NCBI RefSeq assembly: GCF_014837165.1
Contig: NZ_JACSPM010000001.1
Span: forward strand, 888,304-952,303
Source of the DNA: Microbacterium gallinarum
GTDB lineage: Bacteria; Actinomycetota; Actinomycetes; Actinomycetales; Microbacteriaceae
Direction: 5' to 3'
DNA length: 64,000 bases
A program made the translations under genes and the position numbers. The notes beneath the pieces were generated by a model. That model searched no databases. It was given only the letters and a program-made list of their open reading frames with translations, and was not told the DNA's origin. Position 1 is the stretch's first letter, and each line of letters starts with the position of its first letter. This document shows, piece after piece, positions 44,784 through 53,419 of the stretch.

Positions 44784-44785
44784 GA

Positions 44786-45430
44786 TCAGACCTCGCGCCG
44801 GCGTTCCCTGCCCGCCGCGAAACGGTTCAGGGCACCGGTGGCGGCCAGCGCGCGCACTGCCAGCCAGCCGAGCAGGCCGGCGAGCACGGCGCCGGAGACG
44901 ACGAGCGCGACCAGATAGATGGTGTTGAACTCCGCCGTCTTGAGGATGTTCGGCGAGCTCCCGTAGAACAGCTCGAAGACCCACGCGCCCACGGCAGCGC
45001 CCACGCCCGACAGCATCGCGACGGGGAGGGTGAACCGGGCGTAGAGGAACAGTGCGAAGACGAGCTCGGCGCCGAGTCCCTGCACCAGGCCCGACAGGAG
45101 CGTCGACACGCCCCACACGTTGCCGATCAGCATCGACACGACGGCCGCGATCACCTCGACGAGCAGCGCAGCGCCCGGCTTGCGGATCACGAGACCGCCG
45201 ATCACTCCGCCGATCAGCCAGATGCCGACCGCCAGCCCGCCGAGGCCTGGGGTGACCGCATCCATGCTGACGAACCAGGCGTACCCGACGGTGTTCCACC
45301 CCCAGAACACCAGGCCGAGGGCGACGCCGAGGACGGCCGCTACGACGATGTCGACCACTCGCCAGCGGAGTCGGTGGGGGGCGGCAGAGGTGCCCTGCGA
45401 CGAAGTGGTCTCGAACGTGGACGCGTGCAT
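44786..45430 (-). CDS. ykoE: ECF transporter S component YkoE (thiamine/HMP uptake)
   Basis: 214 residues, five to six TM helices. YkoE-specific features: RLRWRVVDIVVAAVLGVALG at the first helix, FWGWNTVGYAW, and WGVSTLLSGLVQGLGAELVF (~105-130). This S component binds thiamine or hydroxymethylpyrimidine. The start (MHASTFETT) is preceded by GGAGGAGAAG at the end of a TPP riboswitch, which shows both substrate class and regulation. It is the first gene of ykoE-ykoD-ykoC. Confidence 0.94.
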   Translation of the reverse strand: MHASTFETTSSQGTSAAPHRLRWRVVDIVVAAVLGVALGLVFWGWNTVGYAWFVSMDAVTPGLGGLAVGIWLIGGVIGGLVIRKPGAALLVEVIAAVVSMLIGNVWGVSTLLSGLVQGLGAELVFALFLYARFTLPVAMLSGVGAAVGAWVFELFYGSSPNILKTAEFNTIYLVALVVSGAVLAGLLGWLAVRALAATGALNRFAAGRERRREV

Positions 45431-45437
45431 TTCTTCT

Positions 45438-45524
45438 CCTCCCTGCGCCGGCATGATCCGGATCAGGTTCGACGGTCGAAGCGTGGATCGCTTCCTCTCA
45501 GCCCGGCTCACCGGACTCCCGTGG
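45438..45524 (-). promoter_or_regulatory. TPP riboswitch (THI element) controlling ykoEDC
   Basis: The minus strand shows the conserved CTGAGA (45496-45501) within a stem capped by GGGAGTCCGGTGAGCCGGG, and the second conserved half CCTGATCCGGATCATGCCGG followed by CGCAGGGAGG. The closing end merges with the GGAGGAG ribosome-binding site of ykoE, so TPP binding probably blocks translation initiation. A divergent promoter for the carboxypeptidase gene must lie just beyond. Confidence 0.95.
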
Positions 45525-45568
45525 TTGTGGCACGAGTATACGCCCGCCGGGCGACGTATTCTGAGCGG

Positions 45569-47182
45569 GTGACACCCGACGACATCCCTGCTCCGCCGCG
45601 CCGTACGCGCGTGCGGACGGGCGCGTTCGCGGTCACACCCGAGGGGGTGGATGCCGCGGACGGCACGCTCACCCTCGACCCGACGTCCGTGGACCGGGCG
45701 GCGACGCCGGCGAGCTCGATCGCCGCTCCCGCCGGTGTCGCCACCGAGCCGGCCACCGCGACGCCCCTGGGCGAGCTCGGATCCACGGCAGCCGGCGGCA
45801 CGGCGACGACCGATCCCGCCGATGCGGCGGAGGTGGCGTCCTCGGGCCGGGTGGCGCTCACGTGGGTCGACGAGCGGGACGTCGCATCCCCTCCGGCTCC
45901 GGCCGACCTGTCCGCGGCGTCGACCTCGTACATCCCGGTCGAGAACGACCTGCTCGCGCACGTCCCGCGCCGCTCGCCGCTGCGGGCCGGCGTGATGGTT
46001 CCCGCGGCGATCATCGCGAGCCTCGCCGGCGCGTACGCCGCGACCACACTGCTGTGGCCGCTGCACGCGGTCGAGCCGACCGTGGCGGCGGTGCAGCTGC
46101 AGTCGGTACCGGCACCCGCCACCGAGCTGCCCTGGCCGGCCGAGGGCAGCGCGGCCGTCTCGATCGGCGGCATCGCGGGGAACGCGGCATCCGGGTCCGA
46201 TCGTGAATCCATCGCCAGCATCACCAAGGTCGTCACCGCCCTCGTCGTCCTCGACGAGATGCCCCTCGCCGTCGGCGAGCAGGGACCCGATTACCGCTTC
46301 GGCTACGGCGACATGCTCGCGTACTGGGACTATCGAGCCCGTGGCGAGTCGGCCCTCGACGTCCCGGTGGACGGCACGCTCACCGAGTACCAGCTGCTCC
46401 AGGGCATGCTCATCGGGTCCGCGAACAACTACGCCGATCGTCTCGCCTCCCACCTCTTCCCGTCCGACGCGGTGTTCGCGGACGCCGCGATGACATGGCT
46501 CGAGACGCACGGGGTTCCGGGCGTGCGCATCGTCGAGCCGACCGGGATCAACTCGCGCAACACGGCCACGCCCGAAGCGCTGCTCGTCCTGGCGCAGAAG
46601 GCGCTGGCGAATCCCGTGGTCGCCGAGATCGTCGCGCAGAAGTCGGTGGACCTGCCCGGCGCCGGCACCGTGAAGAACACCAACGCGCTGCTCGCCGATC
46701 CCGGAGTGGTCGGCATCAAGACCGGCACGCTCGACACCTGGAACCTGCTCTCGGCCAAAGATGTGACGATCGGCGACACTCCGGTGCGGATGTTCGCGTC
46801 GGTGCTCGGCCAGCCCGACGACGACACGCGCGCCGCCGCGACGCGCGCGCTCTTCGCCCGGCTCGAGGAGGAGCTCGCGTTCGATCCCTCGGTTCCCGAG
46901 GGCACGCTCGCCGGGACGGTCGACACCGAGTGGGGCGACAGCGCCCGCATCGTGGTGGCGGAGGACGCGTCGGTCGTGCTCTGGAACGGCGGCTCGGGCA
47001 TCGTGACTCCCACCTACTCCCTCGGCGATGCTCGCGCGGACGGCGACACCGTCGGGTCGATCACCGTGGACGGACCTCTCGATGCCGTGACGGTCGACCT
47101 GCGACTCGACGGTGACATCGAGGACCCGAGCCCCTGGTGGCGGCTCACCCACCCGCTCGAGCTCTTCGGTCTCACCGACTGA
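45569..47182 (+). CDS. D-alanyl-D-alanine carboxypeptidase (peptidase S11) with long cytosolic N-terminus
   Basis: 537 residues from GTG. Residues 1-140 are Thr/Ala/Pro-rich and soluble, a TM helix lies at ~141-165 (GVMVPAAIIASLAGAYAATT), and the penicillin-binding domain is outside. Active-site motifs: Ser217-x-x-Lys220 (ASITK), Ser284-x-Asn286 (GSANNY) and Lys384-Thr-Gly (GIKTGT). It trims the terminal D-Ala of peptidoglycan stem peptides. The type II signal-anchor architecture with a long disordered cytosolic tail differs from classical secreted DacA; the tail might recruit cell-wall or division factors. It is divergent from ykoE. Confidence 0.92.
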   Translation: MTPDDIPAPPRRTRVRTGAFAVTPEGVDAADGTLTLDPTSVDRAATPASSIAAPAGVATEPATATPLGELGSTAAGGTATTDPADAAEVASSGRVALTWVDERDVASPPAPADLSAASTSYIPVENDLLAHVPRRSPLRAGVMVPAAIIASLAGAYAATTLLWPLHAVEPTVAAVQLQSVPAPATELPWPAEGSAAVSIGGIAGNAASGSDRESIASITKVVTALVVLDEMPLAVGEQGPDYRFGYGDMLAYWDYRARGESALDVPVDGTLTEYQLLQGMLIGSANNYADRLASHLFPSDAVFADAAMTWLETHGVPGVRIVEPTGINSRNTATPEALLVLAQKALANPVVAEIVAQKSVDLPGAGTVKNTNALLADPGVVGIKTGTLDTWNLLSAKDVTIGDTPVRMFASVLGQPDDDTRAAATRALFARLEEELAFDPSVPEGTLAGTVDTEWGDSARIVVAEDASVVLWNGGSGIVTPTYSLGDARADGDTVGSITVDGPLDAVTVDLRLDGDIEDPSPWWRLTHPLELFGLTD

Positions 47183-47209
47183 CCAGCTGGGTCGCCCGCC
47201 GCGCGGCGC

Positions 47210-48136
47210 TCAGGCGAACCGCACCGCCTGCTGGAGCCGCGTGCGCACGTCGAAGACCTCGTTGCCGCCGATCGCCCGCACGCCGGTGATGCCCCTGCGC
47301 AGCACCGTCGACAGCGCACCGCGCGCGACGATCGCGACGGGCGTGCCCTTCACCTTGCCGATCTCGTCGATGACCTGCAGGACGTCGTCATCGGGCAGCA
47401 CGACGATCGCGCCGCTGAACCGCACGCCCGCGGCCCGTGCGAGTCCGCGCATGCGCGCGACGAGAGTGGCGATCGGCGCCCCGTCGACGCCATCGCCGAT
47501 GAGCTCGCCGCGGCGCAGGCGAACGGGGCCGCCGAAGTCCTCCGACAGGAGACCGTAGAGCCCGCTGGGCCCGAGCACGATGTGGTCGATCTTGGCGTCG
47601 GGGTCGGCGCCCCGACCGGACGGCGCGACGTCATGCCAGACCGTGTAGCCCATGCCCAGCTCGGCGACGATGCGCGCGGTCGCCTCCTCGGCGAGCGCGT
47701 CCGCCAGCAGCCTCCGCACGTGCTGCGGCGCGGAGCGCACGAGCGCCGGGTCGTACGGGTCGTCGAGCGTGACGCCGCGGCCGGCCCACTCCCGGATCAG
47801 CGTCAGGTACCGCTCGCGACGCCAGCCGCCCGGGTGCCCGTACGAGCGGGCGCGCGGGCGCGTGTCGGTGCGGGCAGCGGGCGCGCGCCAGCCCGACCAC
47901 TCCGGGGCCGGTGCGTCGCCGAACCCGTGGCCGCGATCGTACGCGGCGCGCGCGTCCGCCGTGCCGACGAGCTCCCAGGCGCGCTGCACCTGGATGAACA
48001 CCGCGGCGTCGCCTCCGGTGTCGGGGTGCGTCTGGCGCAGGCGCAGGCGGTACGCCTTGCGCAGCGACTCCTCGTCGGCCGTGGGGTCCACCCCCAGCAC
48101 GTCGTAGGCCGACGCGGACAGCGGGCTGTCGAACAC
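47210..48136 (-). CDS. J-domain protein with NERD-like C-terminal domain
   Basis: 308 residues. N-terminal J domain (residues 8-70: SAYDVLGVDPTADEESLRKA, catalytic His37-Pro38-Asp39, AAYDRGHGF), a Trp/Pro/Arg-rich linker, and from ~130 a domain whose core KIDHIVLGPSGLYGLLSEDFGG resembles the NERD (nuclease-related) pattern 'DHVVVGPsGvFvI.tK..gG'. It should stimulate an Hsp70 (DnaK) and may target it to nucleic acid or a nuclease-like partner. Nuclease residues are not clearly retained. It converges on the carboxypeptidase gene. Confidence 0.85.
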   Translation of the reverse strand: MFDSPLSASAYDVLGVDPTADEESLRKAYRLRLRQTHPDTGGDAAVFIQVQRAWELVGTADARAAYDRGHGFGDAPAPEWSGWRAPAARTDTRPRARSYGHPGGWRRERYLTLIREWAGRGVTLDDPYDPALVRSAPQHVRRLLADALAEEATARIVAELGMGYTVWHDVAPSGRGADPDAKIDHIVLGPSGLYGLLSEDFGGPVRLRRGELIGDGVDGAPIATLVARMRGLARAAGVRFSGAIVVLPDDDVLQVIDEIGKVKGTPVAIVARGALSTVLRRGITGVRAIGGNEVFDVRTRLQQAVRFA

Positions 48137-48213
48137 GCATCCTCCTGATCCCGGCCGCCGCAGCGGCGGATCTCAGGCTAGACCACGCGCCCCAGGGTGG
48201 GCGCCGGACCGAC

Positions 48214-48753
48214 TCAGGGGCGCTCCCTGCGTCGCGCGTACGCCGCCGCGCTCCGACTCGACAGCGCGAGGAGCAGGAGGATGTCGATCGCCAGCGACAC
48301 GAAGCTGCCTTCGAGCGTGATCTCCTGCCCCTGCGCCCACCACGCGCCGAACACCGTGCTGATCGACAGCACCGAGATGCACATCACGATGACCCGCGCC
48401 CAGTTCCGGCCGAGGAACACGAGCACCGCGAGCAGCAGGTCGATCAGCAGCACGGCGGCGCCGATCGCGAGCACCACCCGCAGGGCCGCGTTCCAGCCCT
48501 CGGGTGTCGGGTCGAAGCCCTCCAGGGCCGCGCCCGCCTGGGTGCGGAGGTCGTCCCAGCCCGCCGCGAGACTCACCAGCACGACGACACCGGCGATGAC
48601 CCGCAGCAGGACGAGCGCCGCGCCGGCTGTCACCGAGGCCGGCCGGCGCATGTGCGGATCCCGCGCGGTCGGTCGCAGCAGACGCGCGGGCGGCTCGAAC
48701 GCCGGGCGCTTGTCGGGGTGGATCGGCGCCGGCGAGGGGTCGGGAGTCGTCAC
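48214..48753 (-). CDS. Four-TM membrane protein
   Basis: 179 residues from a GTG overlapping the LssY_C gene stop (GTGA). A Pro/Arg-rich cytosolic N-terminus (~38 residues) precedes four hydrophobic segments: AALVLLRVIAGVVVLVSLAA, LRVVLAIGAAVLLIDLLLAV, WARVIVMCISVLSISTVFGA and SFVSLAIDILLLLALSS. The C-terminus is basic (RRRERP). No family recognised. Coupled translation with the LssY_C gene suggests a shared membrane complex. Confidence 0.82.
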   Translation of the reverse strand: MTTPDPSPAPIHPDKRPAFEPPARLLRPTARDPHMRRPASVTAGAALVLLRVIAGVVVLVSLAAGWDDLRTQAGAALEGFDPTPEGWNAALRVVLAIGAAVLLIDLLLAVLVFLGRNWARVIVMCISVLSISTVFGAWWAQGQEITLEGSFVSLAIDILLLLALSSRSAAAYARRRERP

Positions 48754-49568
48754 GGCATCACCTCCGCGAGGGCGCGCACGTCGACGATCGGCAGGTCTCC
48801 GTCGGTGCGGATGGTGTCGCCGCCGCCGTTGCGCGCGTGGTACCCCGAGGCGAAGTCGGCGATCACGTCCACGGCGACGCGGGAATCGGCATCCGTCACC
48901 GTCGTGACGATGTGGTCGCGCTCGACGTCGGTGTCGGCGTCGATGCGGTGCGTGACCTGCAGCGTGAACAGCGACAGTCCGACGCTCGTGTCGAAGGTGC
49001 CGGCGGCGAGCCAGTCGACACGTCGCCCGCCCGGCAGCAGCCAGTCGTCGGGGCACCGCCAGAACCGCACGTGGTGGCGCTGGGCCGGGTTGCCGTCGAC
49101 CTCCTGCTGATAGGCGAAATCCTGCTGCCGGCCGAACAGGAAGAGCGGGCTCACCGGCGCCTCGTGGTAGCTGCGGCGCCTCAGGGTGGACGTGATGATG
49201 CGCCACGACGACGCCAGCGTGACCGGGTCGGCCTTCGTCCACCCCGCCGCCCGCATCGCCATCTCGATCTGCTCCCCGGTCCCGAGGAACGCGAGGTTGA
49301 CGGGATCACCGAGCAGGCCGTCACTCGTGCGCGTGCGCCCGATGAAGTAGTCGGGCACGTAGATCGTGGTGAGGATGCGGTGCAGCCGCGGCAGCACGAG
49401 ATACGCCAGCAGCACCCAGAACGCGGCGAAGAACAGGATGCCCCACCAGCCGACCTTGAACGACTCGGTGAAGCTGAGGTACGCCAGCCAGATCGCGGCG
49501 AGCCCGGCGAAGACGAAGAAGAACCAGTCGATCGCAATCCCAATCGAGTAGCTCCGCTTCCTGGCCAT
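48750..49568 (-). CDS. LssY_C-domain membrane protein
   Basis: 272 residues. Two N-terminal helices (IAIDWFFFVFAGLAAIWLAY, WGILFFAAFWVLLAYLVLP), then a large soluble domain with the LssY C-terminal pattern: DPVNLAFLGTGEQIEMAMRA (~88-107), GWTKADPVTLASSWRIITST, YHEAPVSPLFLFGRQQDFAY and RHHVRFWRCPDDW. LssY_C domains occur alone or fused to phosphatases and are tied to membrane lipid or secretion functions, without a proven reaction. It starts 1 nt after the hydroxyisobutyryl-CoA hydrolase stop and overlaps the 4-TM gene. Confidence 0.87.
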   Translation of the reverse strand: MARKRSYSIGIAIDWFFFVFAGLAAIWLAYLSFTESFKVGWWGILFFAAFWVLLAYLVLPRLHRILTTIYVPDYFIGRTRTSDGLLGDPVNLAFLGTGEQIEMAMRAAGWTKADPVTLASSWRIITSTLRRRSYHEAPVSPLFLFGRQQDFAYQQEVDGNPAQRHHVRFWRCPDDWLLPGGRRVDWLAAGTFDTSVGLSLFTLQVTHRIDADTDVERDHIVTTVTDADSRVAVDVIADFASGYHARNGGGDTIRTDGDLPIVDVRALAEVMP

Positions 49569-49569
49569 G

Positions 49570-50646
49570 TCAGTCCCCGCTGGGGCTTCCCCAGAGCGGC
49601 ACGCCGGGGCGGTGCGTGAGCGCCGACGATGCGAGGCCGGAGGGCAGGTCGGCGATGGTCGCCGGCTGCCACTTCGGCGACCTGTCCTTATCGATGACCT
49701 GCGCGCGGATGCCCTCCGGCAGGTCGGGCTGGGTCGAGGCGAACCACATCACCAGGCCGTACTCCTGCTCCAGTGCGTCGCGCAGCCCGGGCAGGTCGCG
49801 CGAGCGGCGGACCGACGCGAGCGTCACGGCGAGACCGGTCGGCGAGAGTTCGCCGAGGAGGTCGGCGGTGGCGGATGCCTCGGGCTCGGGGCGCGCCCGC
49901 AGGCGCTCGACGATGTCGGCGACGGTGTCTCCCGCGAACGCGTCGTCGATCCACGCCCGAGCACGCTCGAGCTTCGACGGCGGCGGAGTCTCGTCGAAGA
50001 GCAGCACCAGCTCGGTCGGGCTGGACGGGTCGGCGCGGGTCTCGAGTGCGTCGCGCAGCCCGTCGAGGTGGGCGGACGGAACGAAGTGGTCGGCGAAGCC
50101 GGCGTACAGCGCGTCCGAGGCATCCATCACCGCACCGGTCAGACCGAGGTACTCGCCGAGGCGGCCAGGCGCGTGCGCGAGCAGCCACGTGCCGCCCACG
50201 TCGGGCGTGAAGCCGATGCGGGTCTCGGGCATCGCGAGCTGCGAGCGCTCGGTCACGATCCGGATGGCGGCATGGCCCGCCACCCCGATGCCGCCGCCCA
50301 TCGTGATGCCGTCGGCGAGCGCGACGAAGGGCTTCGGGTACTCCGCGATCCGCACGTTGAGCGCGTACTCGTCGCGGAAGAAGATGCCGGCGTCCTCCGG
50401 GCGTGCGCTCGTGACCTGCTCGGCGAGGCCCCGCACGTCGCCGCCGGCGCACAGTCCGCGCTCGCCCGCGCCGTCGAGCAGCACGACGTCGACCTCGGTG
50501 TCGTGCTCCCACGCGTCGAGCGCGGCGTGCAGCTGGTGGATCATGTCGAGGTCGAGGGCGTTGAGCGCTCGCGGGCGGTTGAGGGTGAGCCGTCCCAGCC
50601 CGCCGCGGGCGCGGACGAGAACAGTGGGCTCGGGGGCATCGGTCAC
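49570..50646 (-). CDS. 3-hydroxyisobutyryl-CoA hydrolase (HIBCH-like)
   Basis: 358 residues from a GTG. It cleaves 3-hydroxyisobutyryl-CoA to free 3-hydroxyisobutyrate in valine degradation. Features separating HIBCH from hydratases: longer C-terminus, LCAGGDVRGL, the insert FFRDEYALNVRIAEYPKP, GITMGGGIGVAGHAAIRIVT, and the catalytic MPETRIGFTPDVGGTWLL with Glu and Asp. This provides the step between the hydratase (2901) and MmsB (3893) although encoded 45 kb away. It heads an operon with two membrane-protein genes that have no obvious valine link. Confidence 0.92.
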   Translation of the reverse strand: MTDAPEPTVLVRARGGLGRLTLNRPRALNALDLDMIHQLHAALDAWEHDTEVDVVLLDGAGERGLCAGGDVRGLAEQVTSARPEDAGIFFRDEYALNVRIAEYPKPFVALADGITMGGGIGVAGHAAIRIVTERSQLAMPETRIGFTPDVGGTWLLAHAPGRLGEYLGLTGAVMDASDALYAGFADHFVPSAHLDGLRDALETRADPSSPTELVLLFDETPPPSKLERARAWIDDAFAGDTVADIVERLRARPEPEASATADLLGELSPTGLAVTLASVRRSRDLPGLRDALEQEYGLVMWFASTQPDLPEGIRAQVIDKDRSPKWQPATIADLPSGLASSALTHRPGVPLWGSPSGD

Positions 50647-50809
50647 GGTCGCAACGTTACCCGGACGACCCTCGCGGGCCGAGACGGGGGCCGGCGAGGG
50701 CGGCGCCGGGAAGCCGCGCCACGATGCGACCGGCCGCCACATTTCCCCACGGCGGCCGGCAGTTTCCGACAGGATGGGGGGAGTGCTCCCGAGGACGAGA
50801 GGGTTCGGC

Positions 50810-52573
50810 ATGCCGGAAGGACAGGTGCTGGAGTTCTCCGGCGTGACCAAGCGCTTCGGCGCAGTCACCGCAGTCTCGGACTTCACCGCACGTGTCGACC
50901 CCGGGCTGGTCACCGGTTTCCTCGGTCCCAATGGCGCCGGCAAGACGACGTCGCTCCGCATGCTGCTCGGGCTCGTGCGACCCACGGCCGGTCACGCCAC
51001 GATCGGCGGCGCGAAGTACGCCAAGCTCGCCCACCCGCTGCAGACCGTCGGCGCCGTGCTCGAGGCATCCAGCTTCCACCCCGGCCGCACCGGCGCCGCA
51101 CACCTCACGGTGTATGCGCACGCGGCGAAGATCCCGAAAGCGCGCGTCGACGAGGTGCTGGGCCTGGTCGGACTCGCGGATGCCGCGGGCCGCAAGGTCG
51201 GGGGCTACTCCCTGGGCATGCGGCAGCGCCTCGGACTGGCCTACGCGCTCCTCGGCGACCCGGGTGTGCTCGTGCTCGACGAGCCGACGAACGGCCTCGA
51301 TCCCGAGGGCATCAGATGGATCCGCGGATTCCTCCGCCAGCTCGCCCGCGAGGGCCGCACCGTGCTCGTCTCGTCGCACCTCCTCACCGAGGTGCAGCAG
51401 ACCGTCGACGCGCTGCTGATCATCTCGCAGGGCCGCCTCGTGTTCGAGGGCGGCATGGATGAGCTCGTCGACCCCTCCGAGCGGGCCACCGTCGTCGACT
51501 CGGAAGACCGTGCGGGGCTGGCCGAGGCGCTGCGCGCCGCCGGCGTGCCGTTCGAGGTGCTGCGGTCCGGGCTCACCGTGCGCGGCATCGAGCCTGCTGC
51601 CGTCGGCCTGGCCGCGGCCGCTGCAGGCGTGCCGCTCTCGACGCTGCACAAGCGCGGCCCCGCGCTCGAAGAGGTCTTCCTCGACCTGGTCAACGGCACG
51701 CGCGTGCACACGAGCGCCTCCGGTCGACGGGACGACGTGATCCCCGCCCTCGAGTCGGGTTCGACCGGCGCCGTGCCGGTGCAGGAGTCGGTTCCGGATG
51801 CCGCGGCTGAGGTCTCGCCGGCGGAAGCCGACGCGGGTCCCGACGACGCCGTTCCCACCGGCCCCGACGCCGTCGCCGCCGAGGCTGTTGCCTCCGACGC
51901 CGATGCAGTGCCTGATGCACCCGAGGCCGGCGACACCGCGGGTGTCTCTGCTGAGCTGAACGCGGAGTCCGGCGGCGCAATGGCCGGTGCGGCCGCTGTC
52001 GGTTCGGCCGAAGCAGCCTACGACGCCGAGCAGCAACGCGCCGACGCCGAACCCGAGCCACAGTCCGAGCCCGAACCGGAACCCGCCCTCGAGCCGGAGC
52101 CCCACACCGCGTCGTTCGCCGTCGCGAGCACCGGAGTGATCGACATCCTCCCGGAAGATGTGCCTGCAGCCGACGGCGACACCGCGACCGACCAACCCGC
52201 CGGCCAACCCGCCGGCGAGCCCGGCGACGAGCTCGCCGAAGAGCCTGCCGAAGAGCCGCCGTTCGTCGCCGAGGACGACGATCGCTCGTGGGAGGACTAC
52301 GTCCGCACGGACGCCGACGTCGAAGCCGACCGCTTCTTCGCGGCGTTCGACGACGAGCCCGACCCGGAAGCCCCCTCCCCGGACGACGCCGAGCCCACCG
52401 GCGACTCGCCCACGGACGTCCAAGACCACACCGAGCCCGACCCGGAAGCCCCCTCCGCAGGCGAGACCGAGCCCGACCCGGAAGCCCCCTCCCCGGACGA
52501 CGCCGAGCCCACCGGCGACTCGCCCACCGACGTCCATGACCACGCCGAGGGCGAAGGAGGCGAGCAGCGATGA
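50810..52573 (+). CDS. ABC transporter ATPase with long acidic repeat-bearing C-terminal tail
   Basis: 587 residues from MPEGQVLEFSGVTK (an in-frame ATG at 50774 is possible). The ATPase occupies ~1-300: Walker A GFLGPNGAGKTTSLRM (~38-53), signature VGGYSLGMRQRLGLAYAL, Walker B VLVLDEPTNGLDPEGI, H-loop VLVSSHLL. Residues ~305-587 are unusual: an Ala/Asp/Glu/Pro-rich, strongly acidic, disordered tail with EPEPEPALEPEPH runs and two copies of a 27-residue unit near the end. The tail roughly doubles normal length. It overlaps the permease start by 4 nt. Confidence 0.92.
   Translation: MPEGQVLEFSGVTKRFGAVTAVSDFTARVDPGLVTGFLGPNGAGKTTSLRMLLGLVRPTAGHATIGGAKYAKLAHPLQTVGAVLEASSFHPGRTGAAHLTVYAHAAKIPKARVDEVLGLVGLADAAGRKVGGYSLGMRQRLGLAYALLGDPGVLVLDEPTNGLDPEGIRWIRGFLRQLAREGRTVLVSSHLLTEVQQTVDALLIISQGRLVFEGGMDELVDPSERATVVDSEDRAGLAEALRAAGVPFEVLRSGLTVRGIEPAAVGLAAAAAGVPLSTLHKRGPALEEVFLDLVNGTRVHTSASGRRDDVIPALESGSTGAVPVQESVPDAAAEVSPAEADAGPDDAVPTGPDAVAAEAVASDADAVPDAPEAGDTAGVSAELNAESGGAMAGAAAVGSAEAAYDAEQQRADAEPEPQSEPEPEPALEPEPHTASFAVASTGVIDILPEDVPAADGDTATDQPAGQPAGEPGDELAEEPAEEPPFVAEDDDRSWEDYVRTDADVEADRFFAAFDDEPDPEAPSPDDAEPTGDSPTDVQDHTEPDPEAPSAGETEPDPEAPSPDDAEPTGDSPTDVHDHAEGEGGEQR
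52355..52549 (+). repeat. 81-bp coding repeat in the ABC ATPase tail
   Basis: Copy 1 at 52355-52435 and copy 2 at 52469-52549 differ at only a few bases and encode EPDPEAPSPDDAEPTGDSPT plus D-V-[QH]-D-H-[TA]-E. A partial copy (52433-52468, EPDPEAPSAGET) lies between. Near identity at third positions indicates recent duplication. Confidence 0.9.
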
Positions 52574-53388
52574 GCCTCGCCGCAGCGACCCGCTCCGAGA
52601 CCACGAAGCAGTTCTCCACCGCGATGTGGTGGGTGCTCGCCATCGTGCTCGCCGGCTACGTGGGCTTCACGGCCGCCGCGCTGGGCTTCGTCTTCTCCGC
52701 CGCGGCCTCCGGTTCCCTGCCGGGTGAAGCGCCGCAGCTGCCCGAGGACGGCCTCGCCGGGCTGCTCTACAGTTCGGCGACGGCGGTGGGCTATGTGTTC
52801 CCGCTGCTCATCGGGACGCTCATGGTCACCGCCGAGTTCCGCCACAAGACCCTCACGCCGACCTTCCTCGCGACTCCCCGCCGCGGCCGTGTGCTGTGGG
52901 CGAAGCTCTTCGTCGGAGTGCTGCTCGGCCTACTGTACGGCGTGATCGGGATCGTCGCCGCGGTCGGCCCGTCGGTCGGGTTCCTCGCCGGCTACGGCAT
53001 CGACACCGCGTTCGCGTCGGTCGACACCTGGGCTCAGTTCGGACGGATGCTGCTCGCCTATGTGCTGTGGGTGCTCGTCGGCATCGGGGTCGGCGCCCTC
53101 GTGCGCAACCAGGTCGGCGCGATCGTCGGCGTGCTCGTCTTCACGCAGTTCATCGAGCCCATCGCGCGCCTCGCCGCCACGTTCATCGAGCAGGTCGGCG
53201 ACTACACGCAGTACCTGCCGGGCGCGGCGAGCGATGCGTTGGTCGGCTCCAGCATCTTCGCGATGAGCATGCAGGGCGGGTCGGTCGACCAGCTCGAGTG
53301 GTGGGTGGGCGGCCTTGTGCTGGCCGGTTACGCCGTGGTGTTCCTCGTGCTGGGCTACCTCACCAGCTGGCGCCGCGACGTCAGCTGA
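52570..53388 (+). CDS. ABC-2 type permease
   Basis: 272 residues, about six TM helices. It is the membrane partner of the preceding ATPase (ATGA overlap). ABC-2 features: MSLAAATRSETTKQFSTAMWW at the start, an early extracellular loop (LPGEAPQLPEDG), and EFRHKTLTPTFLATPRRGRVLWAKL after the second helix, the cytosolic coupling stretch of this exporter class. Helices then fill ~118-270. Likely an exporter of unknown substrate; I see no linked resistance or biosynthesis gene. Confidence 0.92.
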   Translation: MSLAAATRSETTKQFSTAMWWVLAIVLAGYVGFTAAALGFVFSAAASGSLPGEAPQLPEDGLAGLLYSSATAVGYVFPLLIGTLMVTAEFRHKTLTPTFLATPRRGRVLWAKLFVGVLLGLLYGVIGIVAAVGPSVGFLAGYGIDTAFASVDTWAQFGRMLLAYVLWVLVGIGVGALVRNQVGAIVGVLVFTQFIEPIARLAATFIEQVGDYTQYLPGAASDALVGSSIFAMSMQGGSVDQLEWWVGGLVLAGYAVVFLVLGYLTSWRRDVS

Positions 53389-53419
53389 CCGGTCTGCGTC
53401 ACCGGGGGCGGAACGCGGT

